From positions 124,001-188,000 of the forward strand of contig NZ_BMNS01000006.1 in assembly GCF_014646675.1 (NCBI RefSeq): DNA of 64,000 nt. Direction: 5' to 3'. The position numbers and the translations under genes are program-made. Below, in pieces: positions 8,557 through 17,682 of the stretch. The DNA comes from Lutibacter litoralis. Its GTDB lineage: Bacteria; Bacteroidota; Bacteroidia; Flavobacteriales; Flavobacteriaceae. The stretch's first letter is position 1, and each line of letters opens with the position of its first letter. The notes beneath the pieces are model-generated. The model saw only the letters and a list, made by a program, of their open reading frames with translations, was not told where the DNA came from and searched no databases.

Positions 8557-9945
8557 TTATAAGTGTATTACTTCATCATAAGCATCTGCTACAGCTTCCA
8601 TAACCGCCTCACTCATAGTAGGGTGTGGATGAATTGTTTTTAAAACTTCGTGTCCTGTAGTTTCTAGTTTTCTACCTAAAACAGCTTCCGCAATCATATC
8701 AGTTACCCCAGCACCAATCATATGACAACCTAACCATTCACCATATTTAGCATCAAAAATAACTTTTACAAAACCATCAGGTGTACCAGCGGCTTTTGCT
8801 TTCCCAGAAGCAGAGAATGGAAATTTACCAACTTTTAGTTCGTAACCCTGCTCTTTTGCTTGTTCTTCGGTTAAACCTACACTAGCAATTTCTGGAGACG
8901 CATATGTACATCCAGGAACATTTCCATAGTCGATTTTTTCAGTATGTAAACCAGCTATTTTTTCAACACAAGTTATTCCTTCAGCAGAAGCAACGTGAGC
9001 AAGAGCTTGACCAGGAACTACATCTCCAATTGCATAATAACCAGGGATATTTGTTTGATAGAAATCGTTTACCAAAATTTTATCACGATCTACTACAATA
9101 CCAACATCTTCTAAACCAATGTTTTCTATATTAGATTTAATTCCAACAGCAGAAAGTAATACATCTGCTTCTAAAATTTCTTCTCCTTTTTTAGTTTTAA
9201 CAATTGCTTTTACACCTTTACCAGAAGTATCAACAGATTCTACAGAAGAGTTTGTCATTACTTTAATTCCAGATTTTTTAAAAGAACGTTCAAATTGTTT
9301 TGATACATCAATATCTTCAACAGGCACTAAATTTGGTAAAAACTCTACAATTGTTACTTCGGTTCCCATAGCATTATAAAAATGAGCAAACTCAACTCCA
9401 ATTGCTCCAGAACCAACAACAATCATTTTTTTAGGTTGTGTTGGAAGTGTCATTGCTTGGCGATATCCTATAACTTTTTTACCATCTTGAGGCAAGTTTG
9501 GCAATTCTCTAGAACGAGCACCTGTAGCAATAATTATATGATCTGCACTGTATTCAGTTACTTTACCATCGGCATCTGTTACATCAACTTTTTTTCCAGT
9601 TTTAATTTTTCCAAAACCATCAATAACGTCAATTTTATTTTTTTTCATTAAGAATTGAACACCTTTGCTCATTCCATCAGCTACATTTCTACTACGTTTA
9701 ACTACCGCTTCAAAATCTTTATCAATAGCTTCAGCTTTTAAACCATATTGATCTACGTGCTTTAAATAATCATAAACTTGCGCACTTTTCAACAGAGCTT
9801 TTGTTGGGATACATCCCCAATTTAAGCAGATTCCACCTAAGTTTTCTTTTTCAACAACACCAACTTTAAATCCAAGTTGTGAAGCTCTAATGGCTGTAAC
9901 ATATCCTCCTGGGCCACTTCCTATAATAAGTACGTCGTATTTCAT
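8557..9945 (-). CDS. lpdA: Dihydrolipoyl dehydrogenase (E3)
   Basis: This 462-residue flavoprotein has the N-terminal FAD motif IIGSGPGGYVTAIRA (7-21), the redox-active disulfide GGICLNWGCIPTK (Cys 40 and 45), the NAD motif VVGSGAIGVEF, the second FAD motif YYAIGDV and the C-terminal active-site HPHPTMSEA. It reoxidises dihydrolipoyl groups of the pyruvate and 2-oxoglutarate dehydrogenase complexes or the glycine cleavage system, reducing NAD+. No E1 or E2 gene is adjacent, so it is probably the shared E3. Upstream, 9954-9990 holds two copies of an AT-rich TTTTTTAATCGTTTA motif of unknown meaning. Confidence 0.95.
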   Translation of the reverse strand: MKYDVLIIGSGPGGYVTAIRASQLGFKVGVVEKENLGGICLNWGCIPTKALLKSAQVYDYLKHVDQYGLKAEAIDKDFEAVVKRSRNVADGMSKGVQFLMKKNKIDVIDGFGKIKTGKKVDVTDADGKVTEYSADHIIIATGARSRELPNLPQDGKKVIGYRQAMTLPTQPKKMIVVGSGAIGVEFAHFYNAMGTEVTIVEFLPNLVPVEDIDVSKQFERSFKKSGIKVMTNSSVESVDTSGKGVKAIVKTKKGEEILEADVLLSAVGIKSNIENIGLEDVGIVVDRDKILVNDFYQTNIPGYYAIGDVVPGQALAHVASAEGITCVEKIAGLHTEKIDYGNVPGCTYASPEIASVGLTEEQAKEQGYELKVGKFPFSASGKAKAAGTPDGFVKVIFDAKYGEWLGCHMIGAGVTDMIAEAVLGRKLETTGHEVLKTIHPHPTMSEAVMEAVADAYDEVIHL

Positions 9946-10058
9946 GTGTTTTTATTTTTTTAATCGTTTATTTATTTTTTAATCGTTTAACAGATTGAAT
10001 ATTTTTTATATTCTTACTTGTTTTATTGACTTTAGCTTTATAACCTAATATGTTGCTT

Positions 10059-11828
10059 TTACATTCTTTCTGGAACATTAATTCCTAATAACTTAAAGGC
10101 TGCTTTTATAATTTCTGCAACTTTATTTGAAAGTTGTATTCTAATAATCTTTTCATCTTGGTTTTCACATCCTAAAATTGGCACTGTTTGGTAAAATGAG
10201 TTGTATATTTTAACCAAATCGTATGTGTAATTTGCAATTATTGCAGGACTGTGATTTTGAGCTGCATTCTGAATAGTTTCAGGAAACAGTTGTATTTGTT
10301 TAATTAATTCCCGCTCTTTTGCATCTAAATTAATAGCCGTTATTTCTTTTGAATAATCAAAAGTAGCTTTTCTTAAAATAGATTGTATTCTAGCATACGT
10401 ATACTGAATAAAAGGACCTGTATTACCAGCAAAATCAACAGATTCTTCAGGATCAAATAAAATACGTTTTTTAGGATCTACTTTTAAAATATAATATTTA
10501 AGAGCTCCCAAACCTATAGTTTTGTAAAGGTGTTCTTTTTCATCTTCAGAATATCCTTCAAGTTTTCCTAGTTCTTGAGATATTGTTCTTGCAGTATCCG
10601 TCATTTCTATCATTAAATCATCTGCATCAACAACAGTTCCTTCTCTAGATTTCATCTTTCCACTTGGTAAATCTACCATTCCGTAAGATAAATGATATAA
10701 GTTTTTAGCCCATTCAAATCCTAATTTGTCTAAAATAAGAAATAAAACTTTAAAATGGTAATCTTGCTCGTTTCCAACTGTGTAAACCAACTCTTGCAGG
10801 TCGAAATCTTTAAAACGTTCAATTGCCGTTCCTATATCTTGCGTCATATAAACAGCAGTTCCATCTGCACGTAATACAATTTTTTCATCTAAACCTTCAT
10901 CAGTCAAATCTATCCATACAGAGCCATCTTCTTTTTTGTAAAAGATTTCTTTTTCTAATCCATCTGCTACAATATCTTTTCCTAGTAAATAGGTGTTACT
11001 TTCGTAATAATTTTTATCAAAATCAACGCCTAATTCCTTATAAGTAATATCAAAACCATCATAAACCCACTGGTTCATAGTTTTCCATAAATCCACTACT
11101 TCTTTATCTCCAGCCTCCCATTTTAATAACATTTGTTGTGCTTCTAATAAAATAGGTGCTCCTTTTTTTGCATCTTCTTCTGTTTTTCCTTCAGAAATTA
11201 ACTGCGAAATTTCTTCTTTATATGCTTTATCAAATGCAACATAATAATTACCAACTAGTTTGTCGCCTTTTAAACCTGAACTTTCAGGTGTTTCCCCTTT
11301 ACCAAAACGTTTCCAGGCCAACATACTTTTGCAAATATGAATACCACGATCATTAATAATTTGAGTTTTATAAACTTGTTTACCGGAAGCTTTTATAATT
11401 TCAGCAACAGAATATCCCAATAAATTATTTCTAATATGACCTAAATGAAGTGGTTTGTTTGTGTTTGGTGAAGAATATTCAACCATCACAGCTTTTTCAT
11501 TTTTATTTGGAGAAACTATACCAAAATTATGAGTCTTATATATTGAATTAAAATTATTAATAAAGTAAGAATCTGCAATTTCTATGTTTAAAAAACCTTT
11601 TACTACGTTAAAATCTGCAACTTCTGAAACATTTTCTAACAAATAGGTTCCAATTTTAGTACCAATTTCAACAGGGTTTCCTTTAACAAAGCGTAAAAAA
11701 GCAAAAACAACTATGGTGATGTCACCTTTAAAATCTTTTTTAGTAGCCTGAAATTCAACAGATTGAATGTCTGTATCGTAAATTTCTTTAAAAGCTTTTT
11801 TAACAGCTATTTCTAAACTATTGCGCAT
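10059..11828 (-). CDS. argS: Arginyl-tRNA synthetase
   Basis: The enzyme charges tRNA-Arg in the cytoplasm. It shows the class I HIGH motif PLHLGHIRNN, the KMSKS-equivalent GKMKSREGTVV, the N-terminal add-1 domain and the C-terminal anticodon-binding DALR-type helices ending GINVPERM. I start it at ATG 11828 (MRNSLEIAVKKAF, 589 residues). An in-frame ATG at 11873 would add 15 residues, but a promoter box TACTTTTG lies between the two at 11855-11862, and family members begin near the inner Met. Downstream is lpdA on the same strand, about 110 nt away. Confidence 0.95.
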   Translation of the reverse strand: MRNSLEIAVKKAFKEIYDTDIQSVEFQATKKDFKGDITIVVFAFLRFVKGNPVEIGTKIGTYLLENVSEVADFNVVKGFLNIEIADSYFINNFNSIYKTHNFGIVSPNKNEKAVMVEYSSPNTNKPLHLGHIRNNLLGYSVAEIIKASGKQVYKTQIINDRGIHICKSMLAWKRFGKGETPESSGLKGDKLVGNYYVAFDKAYKEEISQLISEGKTEEDAKKGAPILLEAQQMLLKWEAGDKEVVDLWKTMNQWVYDGFDITYKELGVDFDKNYYESNTYLLGKDIVADGLEKEIFYKKEDGSVWIDLTDEGLDEKIVLRADGTAVYMTQDIGTAIERFKDFDLQELVYTVGNEQDYHFKVLFLILDKLGFEWAKNLYHLSYGMVDLPSGKMKSREGTVVDADDLMIEMTDTARTISQELGKLEGYSEDEKEHLYKTIGLGALKYYILKVDPKKRILFDPEESVDFAGNTGPFIQYTYARIQSILRKATFDYSKEITAINLDAKERELIKQIQLFPETIQNAAQNHSPAIIANYTYDLVKIYNSFYQTVPILGCENQDEKIIRIQLSNKVAEIIKAAFKLLGINVPERM

Positions 11829-11854
11829 ATTTTTTGCTAAATTATTTTGAGGTG

Positions 11855-11862
11855 CAAAAGTA
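11855..11862 (-). promoter_or_regulatory. -7 box TACTTTTG of argS
   Basis: On the minus strand TACTTTTG matches TAnnTTTG, 27 nt before ATG 11828 and downstream of the longer alternative start at 11873. It therefore supports the shorter ArgS protein. Confidence 0.55.
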
Positions 11863-12143
11863 CTAAATTTCAAATTATTTTTACGATTTTATAAAATCAA
11901 ATTATGTGAAAATTCAATTATAAAGTAAATTATTTAACAATACTTTCTTTAACGTATTCTTTATTTCAGTTTCAATTAGTAATTGAATAATAGTATGTTG
12001 AGATGCTGAAAAAAAGTGGCTGTGCCAATTCAGGTTCAAAATAAGGATTTTTTTAAGCTAGTTATTAGATTTAATACTTTTTCATTTTTATAATTAAAAA
12101 GTTTAATAGCTACTTACAGAAATAACATTTATATATTTGTCAA

Positions 12144-12641
12144 ATGGAAGAATTTTTAAAAGAATTACCAAAATTGGCTCAAGAAAAACTTATTGAAAAC
12201 AAAAAGTATTTTCAAAAGTTAAAGAAACGTACTCCTAAAAATTTAGATGTGGTAATGCAAGATTTACACGAAAAAGAGTTTGAAAAAACAGACTGTTTAA
12301 CGTGTGGAAATTGTTGTAAAACTACAAGTCCTATATTTACAAATAAAGATATTGAGCGTATCTCAAAACATTTTAGAATGAAAGTGTTAGATTTTACAAA
12401 CCAATATTTAGAGAGTGATAGCGATGATTTTTATGTGTTGAAAACGGCTCCCTGCTCTTTTTTAGATTTGAATGATAATATGTGTATGATTTATGATGTG
12501 CGTCCGAAAGCTTGTGGCGAATATCCACATACCGATAGACGAAAATTTATTCAAATTACAGACCTTACATTAAAAAATACTGAAATTTGTCCGGCTGCAT
12601 ATAATATAGTTGAAGCACTTAAAATTAAATTGCCCAAATAG
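12144..12641 (+). CDS. YkgJ-type cysteine-cluster protein
   Basis: The 165-residue protein contains DCLTCGNCCKTTSPIFT (about 51-67) and a second set CSFLDLNDNMCMIYDVRPKACGEYP (Cys at about 103, 113 and 124), the Cys pattern of the YkgJ/CxxCxxCC family. These cysteines probably hold a zinc ion or an Fe-S cluster; the biological role of the family is unsettled. A TATATTTG box at 12132-12139 ends only 4 nt before the ATG, so the mRNA may be nearly leaderless. The gene is monocistronic. The 270 bp between argS and this gene hold nothing else I can recognise. Confidence 0.8.
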   Translation: MEEFLKELPKLAQEKLIENKKYFQKLKKRTPKNLDVVMQDLHEKEFEKTDCLTCGNCCKTTSPIFTNKDIERISKHFRMKVLDFTNQYLESDSDDFYVLKTAPCSFLDLNDNMCMIYDVRPKACGEYPHTDRRKFIQITDLTLKNTEICPAAYNIVEALKIKLPK

Positions 12642-12713
12642 AAAAGAACAATGTCTAGTTTTAAAATATATAGTAGGCATATTCTTTTATAGAAAATAGG
12701 TAATAGTATATAG

Positions 12714-13166
12714 TTATTGTCCCATTCTTTTTCTTTTACCGTATTCTTGTAAAATTCGTTTATTAAAATCGCGCTCAGCTTTTTGTAGTTTAACAATTTG
12801 TTGTGCAGAAATTATTTTAGAAAGTTCTTTCACCATTTTAATTTTGGTTTCATAAATTTCTTTTTCAAAAATTAAAGACTGGTTAATAATTTCTTGTGCG
12901 TTGGCCTCTGAAAGGTTTTCTGTACCTCCAGCCGCTTTTATTTCACGCATTTTTCCACCTTCAATTTTGAATTTTAACTGTTGCAGTTGTTTAGAATATT
13001 GATTATAAACAGGCCAAAATTTTTCAGCTTCTTTTGGTTTTAATGCAATGGCATCAGTAATAAATGCAGTTTTTAACATCGTAATTTTTTGTCGATTCAT
13101 TTTCTGACTAACTACAGAGCTTGAAGTTAGAAATAATAGAAATGCTATAAATAGTAGTTTTTTCAT
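12714..13166 (-). CDS. Periplasmic CpxP/CnrX-like sensor protein of the ECF sigma locus
   Basis: The 150-residue product starts with a signal peptide (MKKLLFIAFLLFLTSSSVVSQ). The mature part is all helical and charged: a long helical hairpin with a FWPVYNQYSKQL block near 50-61 and a C-terminal ISAQQIVKLQKAERDFNKR resembling the LTxxQ repeat of CpxP/Spy and the metal sensor CnrX. It is the third gene of a sigma / anti-sigma / periplasmic helical protein set, 11 nt after the anti-sigma gene. By analogy it may chaperone unfolded periplasmic proteins or relay an envelope or metal signal. That role is inferred from context. Confidence 0.7.
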   Translation of the reverse strand: MKKLLFIAFLLFLTSSSVVSQKMNRQKITMLKTAFITDAIALKPKEAEKFWPVYNQYSKQLQQLKFKIEGGKMREIKAAGGTENLSEANAQEIINQSLIFEKEIYETKIKMVKELSKIISAQQIVKLQKAERDFNKRILQEYGKRKRMGQ

Positions 13167-13177
13167 TCTAAAAATGT

Positions 13178-13789
13178 TTAATTTTCTATAATCAATGTTT
13201 CTAAATCTTTTTCATTTAAATAATTTAAAACAGCACTATCTGATAATGTAGAAATATAATTAGTGTCTTCTATAGTTACTTCTGGAAAAATACTCGCTAA
13301 ACTTTCAGCATCATAGTAAATATTTCCATTTTCAATAAATTCTTCAATTTCTGAAGTTGCTAAAGTTTCAAAGGTAATATTGTTTGAAGTACTGTTTAAA
13401 ATAAAAATAATTAATAAAGATGCAGCAATTGCAATTGGTGCAACATATTTAGAAAGCTTTGTAAGCGTTCTTACTTTTGAAGTCTTTTCAATTTTATTGA
13501 AAACTTGATCTTCCAAGGTTTCGAAATAACCTTCTGGAATTGAATGTGTAATTTCATTGTAAAAAGTTTGCGCTTTAAGTTTTGTAACTACAGAGTTTTT
13601 AACAGTCTCAAAATAAGTATCGGGTGTTTTATAAATTGGTTTATCCGTGTTTAATTTTGAAGTATTAATTTCGGCAAACACACGATTTTCAACAGTATTA
13701 AAATATGTACTAGGCACATTAAAACCGCGGTCTTTATGTCCAATTTTACTTAGGGTTGGTGCCATTTTATGTACTTCTTCTTTTTTCAT
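13178..13789 (-). CDS. Probable membrane-bound anti-sigma factor
   Basis: The 203-residue protein has one membrane segment (about 115-131, VAPIAIAASLLIIFILN). Its cytoplasmic N-terminal half holds three diverged repeats of a PxxYFxTVExxV element: VPSTYFNTVENRV, TPDTYFETVKNSV and IPEGYFETLEDQV. The periplasmic tail is acidic. Proteins with this layout directly after an ECF sigma gene are the usual Bacteroidota anti-sigma factors, which hold the sigma factor until an envelope signal releases it. The gene begins 34 nt after the sigma gene stop. Confidence 0.75.
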   Translation of the reverse strand: MKKEEVHKMAPTLSKIGHKDRGFNVPSTYFNTVENRVFAEINTSKLNTDKPIYKTPDTYFETVKNSVVTKLKAQTFYNEITHSIPEGYFETLEDQVFNKIEKTSKVRTLTKLSKYVAPIAIAASLLIIFILNSTSNNITFETLATSEIEEFIENGNIYYDAESLASIFPEVTIEDTNYISTLSDSAVLNYLNEKDLETLIIEN

Positions 13790-13823
13790 TACTATTAATT
13801 AGACTTTCTTAATTATTTAAGGT

Positions 13824-14366
13824 TTAATGGTTTTTTAAAAATTCCTCAATTTTTTTTACAGCGTGAAAATAGGACGCTTTTAACGCTCCTACTGATGTGT
13901 CTAGAATTTCGGACATATCTTTGTACTTCATTTCATCAAAGTATTTCATATTAAATACTAATTGCTGTTTGTGTGGCAGTGTAATTATTGCCTTTTGAAG
14001 TAGAAGTTGAATTTCATCACCTGAAAAATGAATATCATTATTTAATTTTTGGACAATGTTTAATTGTAATTCACTTAAATCTACTTGTTTTTTTGCAGCT
14101 TTTTTATTTATAAATGTAATGGCTTCATTGGTTGCAATACGATACATCCAAGAAAATAATTTACTTTCTTCTTTAAAAGAATGAATGTTTTTAAAAACTT
14201 TAATAAAGGTATTTTGTAGCACATCATCAGCATCATCGTGTATAAAAACAATTTTACGAATATGCCAATATAAACGTTCTTTATATAAAGACATTAATTT
14301 TCGAAAAGCTTGTTCTTGAGTTTTTTTATCTTTTAGTTGTGCAACTAATAATGCATCGTTATTCAC
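13824..14366 (-). CDS. ECF-type RNA polymerase sigma factor
   Basis: At 180 residues it has region 2 (LYKERLYWHIRKIVFIHDDADDVLQNTFIKVFKNI, quoted in parts, about 27-62) including the core-binding DDVLQNTFIKVF, and region 4 (LLQKAIITLPHKQQLVFNMKYF then a helix-turn-helix MSEILDTSVGALKASYFHAVKKIEEFL). It recruits RNA polymerase to a small regulon, presumably including this operon. It is followed at once by a membrane anti-sigma and a periplasmic helical protein. No obvious ECF promoter could be fixed in the 61-bp upstream gap. Confidence 0.9.
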   Translation of the reverse strand: MNNDALLVAQLKDKKTQEQAFRKLMSLYKERLYWHIRKIVFIHDDADDVLQNTFIKVFKNIHSFKEESKLFSWMYRIATNEAITFINKKAAKKQVDLSELQLNIVQKLNNDIHFSGDEIQLLLQKAIITLPHKQQLVFNMKYFDEMKYKDMSEILDTSVGALKASYFHAVKKIEEFLKNH

Positions 14367-14427
14367 GTATGAATTTTCTTATTTGACACATAAAATTAAG
14401 AAAGGTTTAATTGATGACCAAAATAAA

Positions 14428-15879
14428 TTACTTTTTTAAAAATCTTCTTCTTGAATAACCAAATAAACGTTCGCTTTTAATTGTTTCAGCAATTCCTTTT
14501 GGAAGCATTTCTTCCCAACCATGAACGCCATTGGAAATCATATCCAATACTTTTTTAGAGAAAACTTCTAATATTTCAGGATCAAAATCTTTAATATCAA
14601 CAACTTTCCCGTTGTATTTAAAGAATTTGTATAATTCTTTCATACGTGGGTGCACTTTGAGATTTTCGCTAGTTTTAATTTCTCCGGTACGCTGATCTTT
14701 AAGTGGATACAAGTATACTTTTAAGTCTTTAAAGAAAAGTTTTCCGAATGCTTCTAAAATACCACCACTTAAATTACGGTAATATTTTTCATTAAATATT
14801 TGTACAAAACTGTATACACCCATTGCTAAAGCAATTCTTTCTTTTGTGAATTCAGAAAAATATTCAACTAATTTATAATATTCCTGAAAATCTGTAATCA
14901 TTACATTTTGCCCTAATGAACAAAGTAATTCAGCTCTGTCTAAGAAATCTCTTTCATCAATTTCACCTTCGGAACTTAAGTTTGTGAGGGTAATTTCAAA
15001 AATAATTTTAGCATTTTCTTCTTTTACTTTACTTTCATTTATAAACATTTGTTGCGCCAACTTATACATGTTCATATTTACTTTAGTAACAGGTCTAAAA
15101 CTACCTCTTAACGCTAAAATGTTTGCTCTGTATAATTGTTGTGCAGGTAATAAGTTGTTACCATCAGGACCAAACATTACGGCATTAGTCATACCATTTC
15201 TCACTAAAAGCAAGCTCATTAATCTATTATCTACATAAGAAAAGCGAGGGCCAGAGAAATTGATCATATCAATTTCTAACTGCACTTTATGTAAATTATC
15301 GTAGAGAGATTTTAATAATTCTTTAGGTTTATCATTTAAATAGAAAGCACCATAAATTAAATTAACACCTAAAATACCAAGAGTTTCTTGTTGTAATTTA
15401 GCATCAGTTTCTTTAAATCTAACATGTAATATAATTTCGCTATAATCTTCTAATGGATCTAATTGGAACTTAATTCCGACCCAACCATGACCTTTAAATT
15501 TTTTAACAAAATCTATAGTTGTTACAGTATTAGCATAGGTAAAAAAAATATTATCTGGATGCGTTTTTCTGTTTAACCGTTCTTCAATAACTTCAATTTC
15601 ATAAGCTAGCATTTTTTTTAGACGATTTTCTGTAACATAGCGTCCATCTTCTTCGACCCCATAAATGGCATCAGAAAAATCTTTGTCATAAGCGCTCATA
15701 GCTTTTGCTATTGTTCCTGAAGCACCGCCGGCTCTAAAAAAATGACGTACAGTTTCTTGTCCAGCTCCAATTTCTGCAAAGGTTCCGTAGGTACGTTTAT
15801 TTAAATTAACTTTTAAAGCTTTTACTTTACTGGATTTCACCTCGTTAATTTCTATATCACCTTTTAAAATTAAAGCCAT
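14428..15879 (-). CDS. Large conserved protein of unknown function
   Basis: The 483-residue cytoplasmic protein starts MALILKGDIEINEVKSSK and includes AEIGAGQETVRHFFRAGGAS (about 32-51), LGVNLIYGAFYL, VMFGPDGNNLLPAQQLYRAN and a C-terminal GYSRRRFLKK. I remember very similar proteins in many Bacteroidota under conflicting names (for example nicotinate-nucleotide adenylyltransferase or TonB receptor), none supported by a visible motif here: there is no HxGH and no barrel. The start at 15879 is chosen because the longer ATG at 15924 lies upstream of a TACTTTTG promoter box. It stands alone between the ECF locus and the pnt operon. Confidence 0.75.
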   Translation of the reverse strand: MALILKGDIEINEVKSSKVKALKVNLNKRTYGTFAEIGAGQETVRHFFRAGGASGTIAKAMSAYDKDFSDAIYGVEEDGRYVTENRLKKMLAYEIEVIEERLNRKTHPDNIFFTYANTVTTIDFVKKFKGHGWVGIKFQLDPLEDYSEIILHVRFKETDAKLQQETLGILGVNLIYGAFYLNDKPKELLKSLYDNLHKVQLEIDMINFSGPRFSYVDNRLMSLLLVRNGMTNAVMFGPDGNNLLPAQQLYRANILALRGSFRPVTKVNMNMYKLAQQMFINESKVKEENAKIIFEITLTNLSSEGEIDERDFLDRAELLCSLGQNVMITDFQEYYKLVEYFSEFTKERIALAMGVYSFVQIFNEKYYRNLSGGILEAFGKLFFKDLKVYLYPLKDQRTGEIKTSENLKVHPRMKELYKFFKYNGKVVDIKDFDPEILEVFSKKVLDMISNGVHGWEEMLPKGIAETIKSERLFGYSRRRFLKK

Positions 15880-15897
15880 TATCTTTTTTCTTTTTTG

Positions 15898-15905
15898 CAA
15901 AAGTA
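15898..15905 (-). promoter_or_regulatory. -7 box TACTTTTG of the conserved unknown gene
   Basis: On the minus strand TACTTTTG, matching TAnnTTTG, lies 19 nt before ATG 15879. It falls inside the longer alternative reading frame and so argues against that start. Confidence 0.55.
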
Positions 15906-15922
15906 TGAAATAAAATTGGCCC

Positions 15923-15959
15923 AAAAAAAATAGGGTAACGGTTTAATTGTTACCCTATT
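15923..15959 (-). terminator. Intrinsic terminator of the pnt operon
   Basis: On the minus strand AATAGGGTAAC pairs perfectly with GTTACCCTATT over a 9-nt loop and is followed by eight T. It starts 22 nt after the pntB stop. Confidence 0.85.
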
Positions 15960-15980
15960 CTAAATATATTGAAATTAATG

Positions 15981-17372
15981 TTACATATTTTTAAGTTCAG
16001 CAACCAGTTTAGTTAATGCTACTTTAGCATCACCAAAAAGCATTGATGTTTTTTGATTGTAAAATAATTCGTTTTCGATACCTGCATAACCAGGTTTCAT
16101 ACTACGTTTGTTGATAATAATATTTTTCGCATTTTCTACATCTAAAATTGGCATTCCGTAAATTGGACTAGATGGATCGTTATGTGCAGCTGGATTTACA
16201 ACATCATTCGCTCCAACAACAAAAACTACATCAGTACTTTTAAATTCTGGATTTACATCTTCCATTTCTACTAATTTGTCGTAATCTACATTTGTTTCTG
16301 CTAATAGAACATTCATATGACCTGGCATTCGACCAGCAACTGGATGAATTGCATATTTTACATCTATTCCTTTGCTTTCTAATAATTGTTCTAATTCGTG
16401 AATAATATGTTGTGCTTGTGCAACTGCCAAGCCATACCCAGGAACAATAATAACTTTGTTAGAATAGTTCATTAAAATAGCAACATCACTTGCAGAAGCT
16501 TCTTTTACACTTCCTCCAATTTTTCCTCCTGTACTAGCTGCAGCAGAACTTCCTTCACCAAATGCTCCAAATATTACATTAGAAAGTGGCCTGTTCATTG
16601 CTTTACACATTGCAAGTGTTAAAATTGTACCTGCAGAACCAACCAAAATTCCTCCTGTTAGCATTACCATATTTCCGTATAAGAAACCACCAAATGCAGC
16701 TGCTAAACCTGTAAATGAATTTAATAATGAAATAACAACAGGCATATCTGCACCACCAATTGGCAAAACAAATAATATTCCATAGGCTAGGGCAGCAAAG
16801 AAAAGTAAGTATAAAAATAAAGAACTATCTGAACCACTAAATACCATAAATGCTCCAAAACCTAAAATTCCAATTAAAAACACATTGTTTAATATGTTGT
16901 ATTTTGGCAATCTTATTGGCTTATTCAAGGTTCCATTTAATTTTGCCCAAGCAATCATACTTCCGGAGAATGAAACACTTCCGATAATCATTCCAGCAAT
17001 AATGGTTAAAATTGATAATTGATCTCCAATATAATGATGAAATTCAATCAATCCGATTAATGCAGCACTTGCACCACCCATACCATTAAATATAGAAACT
17101 AATTCTGGCATTTTGGTCATTCCAACTTTTTTAGCAACCATCCAACCAATTACGGTACCAATTAAAATTGCTATTCCAATTAAAATATAAATAATAGAAG
17201 CTACCTCTCCTTGGTATAAAAAGATTGTACCAATAATTGCCAATGTCATACCAGCTGCAGCAATTAAATTACCTTTTCTTGCCGTTTCTGGATGTCCTAG
17301 CATTTTTAAACCTAAAATATAAGTTACGGATGCTATTAAATAAATAAACTCTAGACTAAATATATATTCCAT
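15981..17372 (-). CDS. pntB: NAD(P) transhydrogenase subunit beta
   Basis: The 463-residue protein has about eight to nine membrane segments in the first 270 residues (including GNLIAAAGMTLAIIGTIFLY and the GGADMPVVISLLNSFTG loop) and a C-terminal NADP-binding domain III with GYGLAVAQAQHIIHELEQLL, HPVAGRMPGHMNVLLAE and GANDVVNPAA. With PntA it couples proton entry across the inner membrane to hydride transfer from NADH to NADP+, supplying NADPH. Its start overlaps by one base the stop of the small alpha-2 gene, so the three genes form one operon ending at the 15923-15959 terminator. Confidence 0.95.
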   Translation of the reverse strand: MEYIFSLEFIYLIASVTYILGLKMLGHPETARKGNLIAAAGMTLAIIGTIFLYQGEVASIIYILIGIAILIGTVIGWMVAKKVGMTKMPELVSIFNGMGGASAALIGLIEFHHYIGDQLSILTIIAGMIIGSVSFSGSMIAWAKLNGTLNKPIRLPKYNILNNVFLIGILGFGAFMVFSGSDSSLFLYLLFFAALAYGILFVLPIGGADMPVVISLLNSFTGLAAAFGGFLYGNMVMLTGGILVGSAGTILTLAMCKAMNRPLSNVIFGAFGEGSSAAASTGGKIGGSVKEASASDVAILMNYSNKVIIVPGYGLAVAQAQHIIHELEQLLESKGIDVKYAIHPVAGRMPGHMNVLLAETNVDYDKLVEMEDVNPEFKSTDVVFVVGANDVVNPAAHNDPSSPIYGMPILDVENAKNIIINKRSMKPGYAGIENELFYNQKTSMLFGDAKVALTKLVAELKNM

Positions 17373-17680
17373 TATTTTTTCTTTTTAAACATTTCTAACA
17401 TGCGGTCGGTAACTACAAATCCACCAACTACGTTTAAAGTTCCAAGTAATACAGCTACAAATCCTAGTGATAATGCTAAAATATTATCTGGTTCTGCACC
17501 TAACATTACCAATATTGCACCAATAATTACAACACCGTGAATGGCATTTGCACCAGACATTAAGGGTGTATGCAATACAGCAGGAACATGGCCTATTATT
17601 TCAACTCCAACAAATATCATAAGAATTACGATATATATCATTTGGAGATTATTGCTAATAAAATCTATAAATTCAGTCAT
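17372..17680 (-). CDS. pntAB: NAD(P) transhydrogenase subunit alpha, membrane part (alpha-2)
   Basis: The 102-residue protein carries three to four membrane helices (MIYIVILMIFVGVEIIGHVP, GANAIHGVVIIGAILVML, ALSLGFVAVLLGTLNVVGGF) and ends TDRMLEMFKKKK. It corresponds to the C-terminal membrane segment that is fused to PntA in Escherichia coli but separate in many bacteria. The TDRMLxMF tail is characteristic. It lies between the alpha-1 and beta genes, 2 nt after the former. Confidence 0.93.
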   Translation of the reverse strand: MTEFIDFISNNLQMIYIVILMIFVGVEIIGHVPAVLHTPLMSGANAIHGVVIIGAILVMLGAEPDNILALSLGFVAVLLGTLNVVGGFVVTDRMLEMFKKKK

Positions 17681-17682
17681 AG

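Noticed and set aside
9954-9995. Direct repeat TTTTTTAATCGTTTA upstream of lpdA as an operator
   Set aside because: Two AT-rich copies only 20 bp apart could arise by local duplication; there is no symmetry or known regulator match to support an operator.
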